Shown: positions 1 to 4,589 of the stretch, piece by piece | Numbering within the stretch: the stretch's first letter is position 1 | How the letters are laid out: the number at the start of each line of letters is the position of its first letter | NCBI GenBank assembly: GCA_030611185.1 | Contig: JAUWQG010000053.1 | Location: 1-6,661 of the forward strand | Source of the DNA: Nitrososphaerota archaeon | Lineage (GTDB): Archaea; Thermoproteota; Nitrososphaeria; Nitrososphaerales; Nitrosopumilaceae | DNA length: 6,661 nt | Direction of reading: 5' to 3' | The notes under the pieces: generated by a model | Told to the model about the DNA's origin: nothing | Seen by the model: the letters and a program-made list of their open reading frames with translations, nothing else | Database searches by the model: none | Translations under genes and position numbers: made by a program

Positions 1-2
1 AA

Positions 3-62
3 AGAGACTATACAGTAATTAATCCCTCTAGATTTGAGCCTAAAATGATGGTTATTGTTTAA
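3..62 (+). CDS. Possible C-terminal tail of an upstream gene (partial, 5' end outside window)
   Basis: Reading from base 3, nineteen codons stay open from the window edge to a TAA at 60-62 and give a protein-like tail ending FEPKMMVIV. The other two plus-strand frames stop earlier. The stop lies 24 bases before the next start codon and overlaps that gene's TATA-like box, which is common in compact archaeal genomes. No family can be named from this little sequence, and nineteen open codons can arise by chance, so this is a tentative call. Confidence 0.35.
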   Translation, partial: RDYTVINPSRFEPKMMVIV

Positions 63-67
63 ATTTT
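58..67 (+). promoter_or_regulatory. TATA-like box for the DUF1254/DUF1214 gene
   Basis: TTTAAATTTT is centred about 26 bases before the ATG at 87, the usual distance from an archaeal TATA box to the transcription start. Transcription would begin at or next to the start codon, giving a leaderless mRNA. No Shine-Dalgarno-like sequence precedes the ATG, which agrees with this. Confidence 0.55.
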
Positions 68-86
68 CTTCATTAATTGTAACTGT

Positions 87-1766
87 ATGAAGTATTCCTC
101 AGTTTTTGTATTAATTTTCTCAATAGGAGTATTTTCCGTGATTCCCTTTTCTTATTCTGAAGAATTAGTTTGTCCCTCAGGCAAAGTTGAAGTAGTTCGA
201 GTAACCAATCCAAATTCCATTTGTATTGATCAAGGTACTGCTCTAAGATGGAATCAGCTAGGAATTGCAGAAATTGTAGGCGAAGTAGGAGTTACACCAA
301 CAGAGGAAGAAAAACCAATAGAGAAAGAGTCACCATTAGGAATAGAAACAATTGAAACTAGAAGTGGAACCATTACCATAGACCATGATTATCTGACACC
401 TGAATCTGCACAACTTCTTAGTGATGAATTATTTTTCCAACGTGCAGTTCAAGTTTACCATCTTGCACTTCCTGCAGTTGGAGGTGCTGGAATTTTTTAT
501 GAACAAGACAAAGTAGGTGCTACTGCTGGCGATATTCTTTATTGGTCTGATTTTATGAATTCTGATATTGAACTTCTAACTGGAAACACTTCTGTATTGT
601 ATTATATGACACTTCAAGATCTTTCTGATGGGCCAATTATAGTTCATGTTCCTGCTGGCAATCTTCAAGGTCATATAGACAATATTTACCAACAAGTTAT
701 TACTGATTATGGAATAGTAGGACCTAACGAAGGAAACGAAGCATCATTTTTGATACTTCCTCCAAATTTTGATGGAGAAATTCCTCCAAATTTTGATGGA
801 GAAACTGAAAATCATTTTGTTGAACAATCTGACACAATGCAATTTCTAGCAATGGGGCGTGCATTTGTTAATGCCCCAGATATGGCAGCAGCTGAAGAAC
901 TAATAAAAAAAGTAAATGTCTATAATTTATCTGAAATTGATAACTCTCCACAAGCTCAATTCTTTGATATGAGTGGAGAATCATTAAAGCTGTCACATCC
1001 TCAAACTGACGGTTTTTGGGAATTCTTACATGAAGTTTATTCTAAAGAGACTGTTGTTAGACCTGAAGATAAAAACCTCGTTGGATTGATGCATACAATA
1101 GGAATAGTTCCAGGAGAACCCTTTGAACCTGATGAACACTCCAAAGAGATCCTGGATAAGGCTGCAGTTGTTGCAGATTTAATGGCAAGAAACATTGCAT
1201 ATGATTCTCCTGTCAAAGAACCATTCCTTTACTGGCCTGATAAGAATTGGGAATTGGCATTTATGACTAAAAATCCACGATTTGAAGATGAACGAGGAGT
1301 CACCCAAATTGAACCAAGAATGTCTTTCATGTATCAGGCAATTACTACTGCAGATGCAATGGTACTTGAACTTGTAGGAAAGGGTTCAAAATATGTAGGA
1401 ACTTATCGTGATGCTGATGAAAATTTTCTAATTGGCTCCAACACATATCACTTGAACATACCAGCAGATGTGCCTGCACTAAATTTTTTGTCTATAGTTG
1501 TTTATGATGCAGAAACACGTTCTATGATCAAAAATGATGTACAACCATTACCTGCAATTAGATCACTTGATTCTGATAAATTGATACAAAATGAAGATGG
1601 CTCTTATGATGTGTACTTTGGACCAGAAGCTCCTGAAGGTTATGAAAACAATTGGGTAAAAACAAATGAAGGCGATGGATTTTTTGTTTTTATGAGATTC
1701 TATTCTCCAACTGAAGCGTATTATGATAAGAGCTGGCAATTACCAATGGTTGAAAAACTAGAATAA
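87..1766 (+). CDS. Exported DUF1254/DUF1214 protein with N-terminal two-cysteine module
   Basis: Function is unknown. DUF1254 and DUF1214 are paired domains, widespread in bacteria and uncharacterised as to reaction. Residues 1-24 are a signal peptide (K2, hydrophobic 5-20, likely cleavage near SYS/EE), so the protein works outside the membrane. Residues 29-65 hold a two-cysteine module (C29, C46, then an LGI segment) shared with the two other large proteins here. An acidic, proline-containing linker (66-90) follows. DUF1254 spans about 115-255 and contains the family's PPxxDGE-type turn (225-231), which is duplicated here (233-239). DUF1214 spans about 440-555, shown by DGS (504-506), YFGP (510-513), NNW (521-523), MRFY (536-539) and WQLP (550-553). 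The length (559) is ordinary for the two-domain family plus the added module. The ATG is supported by a TATA box 26 bases upstream and by the signal peptide. A 3' element matching the one after the next gene follows the stop. Confidence 0.85.
   Translation: MKYSSVFVLIFSIGVFSVIPFSYSEELVCPSGKVEVVRVTNPNSICIDQGTALRWNQLGIAEIVGEVGVTPTEEEKPIEKESPLGIETIETRSGTITIDHDYLTPESAQLLSDELFFQRAVQVYHLALPAVGGAGIFYEQDKVGATAGDILYWSDFMNSDIELLTGNTSVLYYMTLQDLSDGPIIVHVPAGNLQGHIDNIYQQVITDYGIVGPNEGNEASFLILPPNFDGEIPPNFDGETENHFVEQSDTMQFLAMGRAFVNAPDMAAAEELIKKVNVYNLSEIDNSPQAQFFDMSGESLKLSHPQTDGFWEFLHEVYSKETVVRPEDKNLVGLMHTIGIVPGEPFEPDEHSKEILDKAAVVADLMARNIAYDSPVKEPFLYWPDKNWELAFMTKNPRFEDERGVTQIEPRMSFMYQAITTADAMVLELVGKGSKYVGTYRDADENFLIGSNTYHLNIPADVPALNFLSIVVYDAETRSMIKNDVQPLPAIRSLDSDKLIQNEDGSYDVYFGPEAPEGYENNWVKTNEGDGFFVFMRFYSPTEAYYDKSWQLPMVEKLE
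757..804 (+). repeat. Perfect 24-bp tandem duplication inside the DUF1254 domain
   Basis: Bases 757-780 and 781-804 are identical. The unit is eight codons long, so the frame is kept and PPNFDGE appears twice in a row (residues 225-231 and 233-239, joined by I232). It falls on the conserved proline-rich turn of DUF1254, so one copy is likely the original and the other a recent insertion. The identity at every base points to recent slippage or an assembly artefact. Confidence 0.95.
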
Positions 1767-1768
1767 AT

Positions 1769-1812
1769 CCTATCTGTGTCCCTTTTCATCCCCAATTTGG
1801 TAGGCGAATCCC
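1769..1812 (+). repeat. 3' element copy 1 (paired with 3039-3082), foldable as RNA
   Basis: This starts three bases after the DUF1254 gene stop. Over 42 positions (1769-1810 against 3039-3080) it matches the second copy at 37, without gaps, and four of the five differences are C/T changes. CCTATC (1769-1774) can pair with GGTAGG (1799-1804) as RNA, with one G-U pair, and both arms are unchanged in the other copy. CCAATTTGG within it is a small palindrome. It is non-coding, with no long open frame. It may be a 3'-UTR structure, processing site or terminator; the function is unknown. Confidence 0.75.
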
Positions 1813-1851
1813 CGTGGGCCCATAGATTCATTCAATATCTATTTCTAAAAC

Positions 1852-1903
1852 AGGGATTTTAGGCACAAATCTTACAATCCCTTAAATCTGATTTAAAATC
1901 CCT
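1852..1903 (+). promoter_or_regulatory. Candidate operator: 10-bp inverted repeat plus extra half-site around the hydrolase promoter
   Basis: AGGGATTTTA (1852-1861) and TAAAATCCCT (1894-1903) are exact reverse complements. A third half-site, AATCCCT (1876-1882), repeats the right-hand one (1897-1903) at a 21-base spacing, two helical turns. The set brackets the TATA-like box at 1882-1887 and ends eight bases before the ATG. A bound dimer would therefore cover the core promoter, which suggests repression. No regulator gene is identifiable nearby. Confidence 0.5.
1881..1888 (+). promoter_or_regulatory. TATA-like box for the alpha/beta hydrolase gene
   Basis: CTTAAATC is centred 26 bases before the ATG at 1911, which predicts a leaderless transcript. 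A second A/T stretch (1892-1899) is closer and less well placed. The box touches the AATCCCT half-site at 1876-1882. Confidence 0.5.
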
Positions 1904-1910
1904 ATTCCTT

Positions 1911-3020
1911 ATGAAACTAGTAATTCTTGCATTAATTCCATTAATTCTATCTATTGGATTAGCACCTGCTACATCATTTGGAAATATCTTTGGTACACCA
2001 AAAACCCAGATGGAAAATGGAGTAGCAAATGAAGATGTACTATGTAGAGTTGGATTCGACTTGATGCTTCGCTCTAATGGAAATATTGCATGTGTACAAC
2101 CCTCATCATCAACAAGACTTGTTGACTTGGGATGGGAAATATTGGCTGAAGATTCTCCAGTACTTTCAGAATTAAACGTGGTAGAAAAAACTGTAGAAAT
2201 TGATGGACTAACTGTTTCTTACAAAGAAGGTGGTTCACCAGATTCACCAGTTATTCTTTTGCTACATGGTTTTCCTACTTCATCGCATATGTTTAGAAAT
2301 CTAATTCCAGCTTTAGAAGACGAGTTTTATCTTGTCGCACCTGACATGATAGGTTATGGTAAAAGCTCAATGCCTTCAACTGATGAATGGGAATACACAT
2401 TTGATAATCAAGCAGAAATTATTAACAAGTTTACTGAAGAGCTTGGTCTTACAGAATATAGCATGTATGTAATGGATTATGGTGCACCAGTTGGATATAG
2501 AATATTTGCAGAACACCCAGAACGAGTTCAAGCATTTATCATACAAAATGGAAATGCATACGAAGAAGGATTAGAAACATTCTGGGATGATTGGAAAGTA
2601 TGGTGGAATGATAAAACTCCAGAAAATGAAGCAAAACTACATTATCTGGTAGCTCCTGACACAACAAAATGGCAGTACACTTTTGGAATGCGTAATCCAA
2701 ACTCTGTTGATCAATCCCCTTGTATTACAGACATTGCAGGACTGCAAAGAGATGGTAACGTTGGAGTCCAACTGGCAATGGCATATGACTATAGAACTAA
2801 CTTACCACTATATCCACAATGGCAAGAACAATTCAGAGAACATGACCCACCAGCATTAATCGTGTGGGGTGCAAATGACTATATTTTTCCAGAATCAGGT
2901 GCTCATCCCTATGAGCGTGATTTGAGCAATGTTGAAAAATACATTCTAGATACTGGCCACTTTGCCTTAGAAAATGACCTTGATTTTATTGCAGAAAAAA
3001 TCTCTAGCTTTTTGAATTAA
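1911..3020 (+). CDS. Exported alpha/beta hydrolase with Asp nucleophile (epoxide hydrolase/dehalogenase-like)
   Basis: Predicted extracytoplasmic hydrolase; substrate unknown. Residues 1-22 are a signal peptide. Residues 45-75 are the two-cysteine module (C45, C61, then LGW). The catalytic domain runs from about 90 to 369: HGFP (119-122) forms the oxyanion hole, D189 in MDYGAPVG sits at the nucleophile elbow, D323 (GAND) is the likely acid and H350 (DTGHF) the general base. Residues 211-310 are a cap, with QNGNAYEEGL at its start. An Asp nucleophile is typical of epoxide hydrolases and haloalkane dehalogenases, which form an alkyl-enzyme ester. However, F121 and Y190 stand where dehalogenases usually carry their halide-binding Asn and Trp, so true dehalogenation is less likely. 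The core resembles bacterial proteins often labelled simply alpha/beta hydrolase, and acquisition from bacteria is possible. The start is backed by the TATA box 26 bases upstream and the signal peptide. A candidate operator covers the promoter. Confidence 0.88.
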   Translation: MKLVILALIPLILSIGLAPATSFGNIFGTPKTQMENGVANEDVLCRVGFDLMLRSNGNIACVQPSSSTRLVDLGWEILAEDSPVLSELNVVEKTVEIDGLTVSYKEGGSPDSPVILLLHGFPTSSHMFRNLIPALEDEFYLVAPDMIGYGKSSMPSTDEWEYTFDNQAEIINKFTEELGLTEYSMYVMDYGAPVGYRIFAEHPERVQAFIIQNGNAYEEGLETFWDDWKVWWNDKTPENEAKLHYLVAPDTTKWQYTFGMRNPNSVDQSPCITDIAGLQRDGNVGVQLAMAYDYRTNLPLYPQWQEQFREHDPPALIVWGANDYIFPESGAHPYERDLSNVEKYILDTGHFALENDLDFIAEKISSFLN

Positions 3021-3034
3021 TTCTTGGAAAGAAT
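3014..3034 (+). terminator. Hairpin and diverged copy of the GGAAAG 3' motif at the hydrolase stop
   Basis: ATTCTT (3020-3025) and AAGAAT (3029-3034) are perfect reverse complements around a three-base loop, beginning at the last base of the stop codon. The stretch also resembles the T6-GGAAAG motif found four more times downstream, though the T tract is interrupted here. A termination or 3'-end role is inferred. Confidence 0.35.
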
Positions 3035-3038
3035 CACA

Positions 3039-3082
3039 CCTATCTGCGTCCATTTTTATTCCCAATTTGGTAGGTGAATCTC
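3039..3082 (+). repeat. 3' element copy 2 (paired with 1769-1812)
   Basis: This begins 18 bases after the hydrolase stop and aligns without gaps to 1769-1812 (37 of the first 42 positions). The potential stem CCTATC (3039-3044) with GGTAGG (3069-3074) is fully kept, while the loop and flank differ. The GTGGGCCC stretch that follows copy 1 is absent, which marks the right-hand boundary of the repeat. Confidence 0.75.
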
Positions 3083-3102
3083 TATCGATTTAACCTTGAT
3101 TT

Positions 3103-3124
3103 GAAATTATTTTTTGGAAAGAAT
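3103..3124 (+). repeat. T6-GGAAAG intergenic motif, copy 1
   Basis: It holds ATTATTTTTTGGAAAGAAT with an uninterrupted T6 (3110-3115), 83 bases after the hydrolase stop. The same motif returns at 3592, 4138 and 4501, always on the plus strand after a plus-strand gene. Archaeal RNA polymerase releases at oligo-T, so a terminator is the simplest reading. A downstream A/T-rich stretch (3125-3155) adds no further structure. Confidence 0.55.
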
Positions 3125-3183
3125 AAAAATAAAAATATTTTATCTATTTAATAAAATGTGTTGAAAATGGACAAACTTCTTCC

Positions 3184-3189
3184 TTTATA
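3184..3189 (+). promoter_or_regulatory. TATA-like box for the response-regulator gene
   Basis: TTTATA is centred about 24-25 bases before the GTG at 3211, consistent with a leaderless transcript starting at that GTG and supporting this start codon. Confidence 0.5.
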
Positions 3190-3210
3190 CCACAAAATGA
3201 TTTTTTAATT

Positions 3211-3567
3211 GTGAAAATTTTCATTATTGATGATGACAAACAGATCACAACAATGCTCACCAAATTCTTCAATTACAAGGGTTTTGAAGTTGTAATTACA
3301 AATGATCCAACGGAAGGAGTCATAAAAATTAGAAGAGAACACTTTGATGTCATTCTTTTGGATATTAACATGCCTGTGGTTAGTGGATTTGGCGTTATAG
3401 AATTGCTAGCAGGTGCCGATATTCTAAAAGAACAAAACATCTTCATGTTTTCTGGACTTACTCCTCCAGAAATTCAGTTAAAGAATTTGTTAAGAAGAGA
3501 TGGAGTTAATGGTTTTTTGAAAAAACCAATAGGACCTGATGAAATCCTAACTGCAATTACCAGTTAG
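3211..3567 (+). CDS. Single-domain response regulator (CheY-like receiver), GTG start
   Basis: A phosphoryl-accepting switch protein of two-component signalling, cytoplasmic. Its 118 residues cover just one receiver domain with no output domain. The acidic pocket is D7-D9 in FIIDDDK, the phosphorylation site is D51 (LLDINMP), the switch residue is S81 (MFSG) and the conserved lysine is K105 (KKP). All catalytic positions are present, so it should be active. It must act by protein contact or as a relay, like CheY or Spo0F. No histidine kinase is visible in the window. GTG is chosen because no ATG gives the complete first strand and because a TATA-like box lies 24 bases upstream. A perfect 8-bp hairpin overlaps its stop codon. 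Its link to the exported neighbours is only positional. Confidence 0.9.
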   Translation: MKIFIIDDDKQITTMLTKFFNYKGFEVVITNDPTEGVIKIRREHFDVILLDINMPVVSGFGVIELLAGADILKEQNIFMFSGLTPPEIQLKNLLRRDGVNGFLKKPIGPDEILTAITS

Positions 3568-3578
3568 GTTTTGATTTT
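3546..3578 (+). terminator. Hairpin plus T-rich tail overlapping the response-regulator stop
   Basis: CCTAACTG (3546-3553) and CAGTTAGG (3561-3568) form a perfect 8-bp stem with a seven-base loop. The TAG stop (3565-3567) sits inside the right arm, and TTTTGATTTT follows directly. This looks like a bacterial intrinsic terminator, which is uncommon as a defined signal in archaea. The T6-GGAAAG motif follows 25 bases after the stop, so the two may act together. Confidence 0.5.
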
Positions 3579-3591
3579 CATATATTAATTC

Positions 3592-3613
3592 GGAATTATT
3601 TTTTGGAAAGGAT
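3592..3613 (+). repeat. T6-GGAAAG intergenic motif, copy 2
   Basis: GAATTATTTTTTGGAAAGGAT with T6 at 3599-3604. It lies between two convergent genes, 25 bases past the receiver stop and ending one base before the complement of the zinc-finger stop codon. Only the plus-strand transcript would carry the U tract, so it would serve the receiver gene. Confidence 0.55.
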
Positions 3614-3614
3614 T

Positions 3615-3785
3615 TTACATTACCTGTGAAAAGTCAGGCTTCTCAAAATCCGCCATTACTCTTTTTTTCTGTTTCTTGTTTTTTACCTCTTTTCCCCCAT
3701 GAGTCTTGAAATGTATCTTTAGGCGTTTTTCTTCGGCTAATTTTAAACCACACAAAGGGCATTGAAACATCATATTATTTATCAT
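3615..3785 (-). CDS. Small C2H2 zinc-finger protein
   Basis: A 51-56 residue protein with one textbook C2H2 finger: C-x2-C-x12-H-x3-H in CPLCGLKLAEEKRLKIHFKTH form (C4, C7, H20, H24 counted from the MFQC start). A lysine-rich tail (KNKKQKKR) and an acidic/aromatic end (DFEKPDF) follow. The finger should bind zinc, and the basic tail suggests nucleic-acid contact; the target is unknown. Three in-frame ATGs compete: 3785 (MINNMMF), 3773 (MMF) and 3770 (MF). The frame stays open upstream to a TGA near 3880 but offers no other ATG. No convincing TATA box is correctly spaced; TTTAAT near 3826-3831 would give a leader of about 17 bases to the 3785 start. It is convergent with the receiver gene, with 47 bases between stops. 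The exact spacing of all four ligands makes a chance frame very unlikely. Confidence 0.8.
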   Translation of the reverse strand: MINNMMFQCPLCGLKLAEEKRLKIHFKTHGGKEVKNKKQKKRVMADFEKPDFSQVM

Positions 3786-3961
3786 AAAGTCATACTTTAG
3801 TTTTAGTTCATACCTGTATTTTTGAATTAAAGGATTTGAAATTATTTTTGAAACTGAAACTAGAGATAAAATGTATCAAGCCTTATTGGATTTGATGGAA
3901 AAATATTGGAAATAAATTGAGGCATGAAACCTTAATGCCCACCTCAGTAAATTAGAACATA
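3786..3961. other. Intergenic stretch with a weak repeat copy and a short relic-like frame
   Basis: It separates the divergent zinc-finger and zinc-ribbon genes. On the plus strand 3838-3850 repeats GAAATTATTTTTG, a shortened form of the T6 motif lacking GGAAAG. Codons 3826-3915 are open and read FEIIFETETRDKMYQ followed by a short tail. The only ATG (3871) leaves 14 residues, so this may be a remnant of a lost gene or chance. CTTAATG (3931-3937) may be the TATA box of the next gene, 28 bases before its TTG. Confidence 0.3.
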
Positions 3962-4090
3962 TTGACTTGTCTTAGATGTGATGGAAAAGGTGAGTACAGG
4001 AATGAATTTGGTCTTATGGAAAAATGTGAGTCTTGTCAAAGAGCTGATATGACTTTTGAAAATATAGATAGTCAAGATTCAGATGAATAA
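3962..4090 (+). CDS. 42-residue zinc-ribbon protein with two CxxC pairs, TTG start
   Basis: Two CxxC pairs, C3-L-R-C6 and C22-E-S-C25, are 15 residues apart and make a compact four-cysteine zinc site. The first pair continues as CDGKGEY, like the CxxCxGxG zinc repeats of DnaJ. The tail is acidic (ENIDSQDSDE). Function is unknown; such mini-ribbons usually serve protein or nucleic-acid contacts. TTG at 3962 is the only standard start after the in-frame TAG at 3953, and the first cysteine is residue 3, so nothing upstream can be missing. CTTAAT at 3931-3936 lies about 28 bases upstream, agreeing with leaderless transcription. An AGATTC/GAATCT inverted repeat (4095-4100, 4121-4126) and then a T6 motif follow the stop. 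Confidence 0.7.
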   Translation: MTCLRCDGKGEYRNEFGLMEKCESCQRADMTFENIDSQDSDE

Positions 4091-4137
4091 TATTAGATTC
4101 TAAACTCTTTTGGTCTTCCTGAATCTGGGTAATTTTT

Positions 4138-4158
4138 AAATTATTTTTTGAGAAGAGG
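4138..4158 (+). repeat. T6 intergenic motif, copy 3 (GAGAAGAGG variant)
   Basis: AAATTATTTTTTGAGAAGAGG with T6 at 4144-4149, 48 bases after the zinc-ribbon stop and 90 bases before the next start. The GG of the other copies is GA here, while the left half is unchanged. It follows the 20-base-loop inverted repeat AGATTC/GAATCT (4095-4126). Confidence 0.5.
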
Positions 4159-4199
4159 TAAAAAAATTAAAAAACACAAGTAGCATTATGTAGTAATTC

Positions 4200-4206
4200 T
4201 TTAAAT
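4200..4206 (+). promoter_or_regulatory. TATA-like box for the small membrane protein gene
   Basis: TTTAAAT is centred 25 bases before the ATG at 4228, predicting a leaderless mRNA and supporting that ATG over the internal methionine at residue 15. Confidence 0.55.
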
Positions 4207-4227
4207 CCATTGAACCAATAGAAATCA

Positions 4228-4485
4228 ATGGCCGAAACAAATCAGATACGTGCTAAACAATCACGACAAATGAAGTTTATTAAAAATAAACCAACCCAGT
4301 ATATCATTAAACTTTTGGTGATATTATTGCCAATGGCAATTGTCCCTATGGCCAGCTATGATTTTTTGATTTTTTATTTTAAACATTCTACTGTGATATA
4401 TTCTAGTATGATAATTGGTTTTATGGCAGGTATGAATTTATTATATATTGGTGAAAAGGTGCCAAAGACAATTTTCAGGAAATAA
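4228..4485 (+). CDS. Small two-helix membrane protein, family not recognised
   Basis: An 85-residue protein of unknown function. Residues 1-22 are hydrophilic and strongly basic (R8, K10, R13, K16, K19, K21). Two hydrophobic segments follow: about 25-50 (KLLVILLPMAIVPM core) and about 54-75 (IIGFMAGMNLLYIG). The short tail is again basic (K77, K80, R84, K85). By the positive-inside rule both ends lie in the cytoplasm and the protein forms a hairpin with a very short outside loop (YFKHS). There is no signal-peptide cleavage site and no cysteine or obvious catalytic motif. It has its own TATA-like box, so it is probably transcribed alone, and a T6 motif follows 16 bases after its stop. Its position just before an exported-protein gene may be coincidence. 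Confidence 0.65.
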   Translation: MAETNQIRAKQSRQMKFIKNKPTQYIIKLLVILLPMAIVPMASYDFLIFYFKHSTVIYSSMIIGFMAGMNLLYIGEKVPKTIFRK

Positions 4486-4500
4486 CCTGCAAGTTTATCT

Positions 4501-4522
4501 GAAATTATTTTTTGGGAAGACT
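4501..4522 (+). repeat. T6-GGGAAG intergenic motif, copy 4
   Basis: GAAATTATTTTTTGGGAAGA with T6 at 4508-4513, 16 bases after the stop of the small membrane protein gene. The first 15 bases equal copy 1 exactly. It also begins 89 bases before the next start codon, almost the same distance as copy 3 from its downstream gene, so an upstream-acting role is not excluded. Confidence 0.55.
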
Positions 4523-4562
4523 AAGAATCATTTAGAGATTAATACAATCCTAAATTATCGTA

Positions 4563-4572
4563 ATATTAAATA
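4563..4572 (+). promoter_or_regulatory. TATA-like box for the DUF1264/propeller gene
   Basis: ATATTAAATA: its TTAAAT core is centred about 27 bases before the TTG at 4596 and 21-22 before the TTG at 4590. The first spacing fits the other promoters here better. A further TAAATT at 4551-4556 is an alternative that would give a leader of 10-16 bases. Confidence 0.45.
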
Positions 4573-4589
4573 ACGTCGAAAAAAAACAA

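Noticed and set aside
1796..1822. Resemblance of GGCGAATCCCC...GGGCCCA to a tRNA T-arm and acceptor end
   Set aside because: The T-loop lacks TTC, no matching 5' acceptor strand, D-arm or anticodon arm is found upstream, and the second repeat copy lacks the GGGCCC part.
2265..2964. Naming the hydrolase a haloalkane dehalogenase
   Set aside because: The Asp nucleophile fits, but the halide-binding Asn and Trp positions are Phe121 and Tyr190, so only the broader family is called.
3211..3567. Reading the receiver as part of a larger broken regulator
   Set aside because: The receiver fold is complete at 118 residues and is followed by a hairpin and then a convergent gene. No output-domain remnant is visible downstream.
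4095..4126. AGATTC/GAATCT inverted repeat as a separate terminator
   Set aside because: The stem is six bases with a 20-base loop in A/T-rich DNA and AGATTC also occurs at 4075, so chance is likely. It is only mentioned with the neighbouring features.
3014..4522. Treating the repeated T6 motifs as a CRISPR array or IS ends
   Set aside because: Spacing is irregular (about 90 to 550 bases), genes lie between copies, and there is no cas gene, transposase or target duplication.
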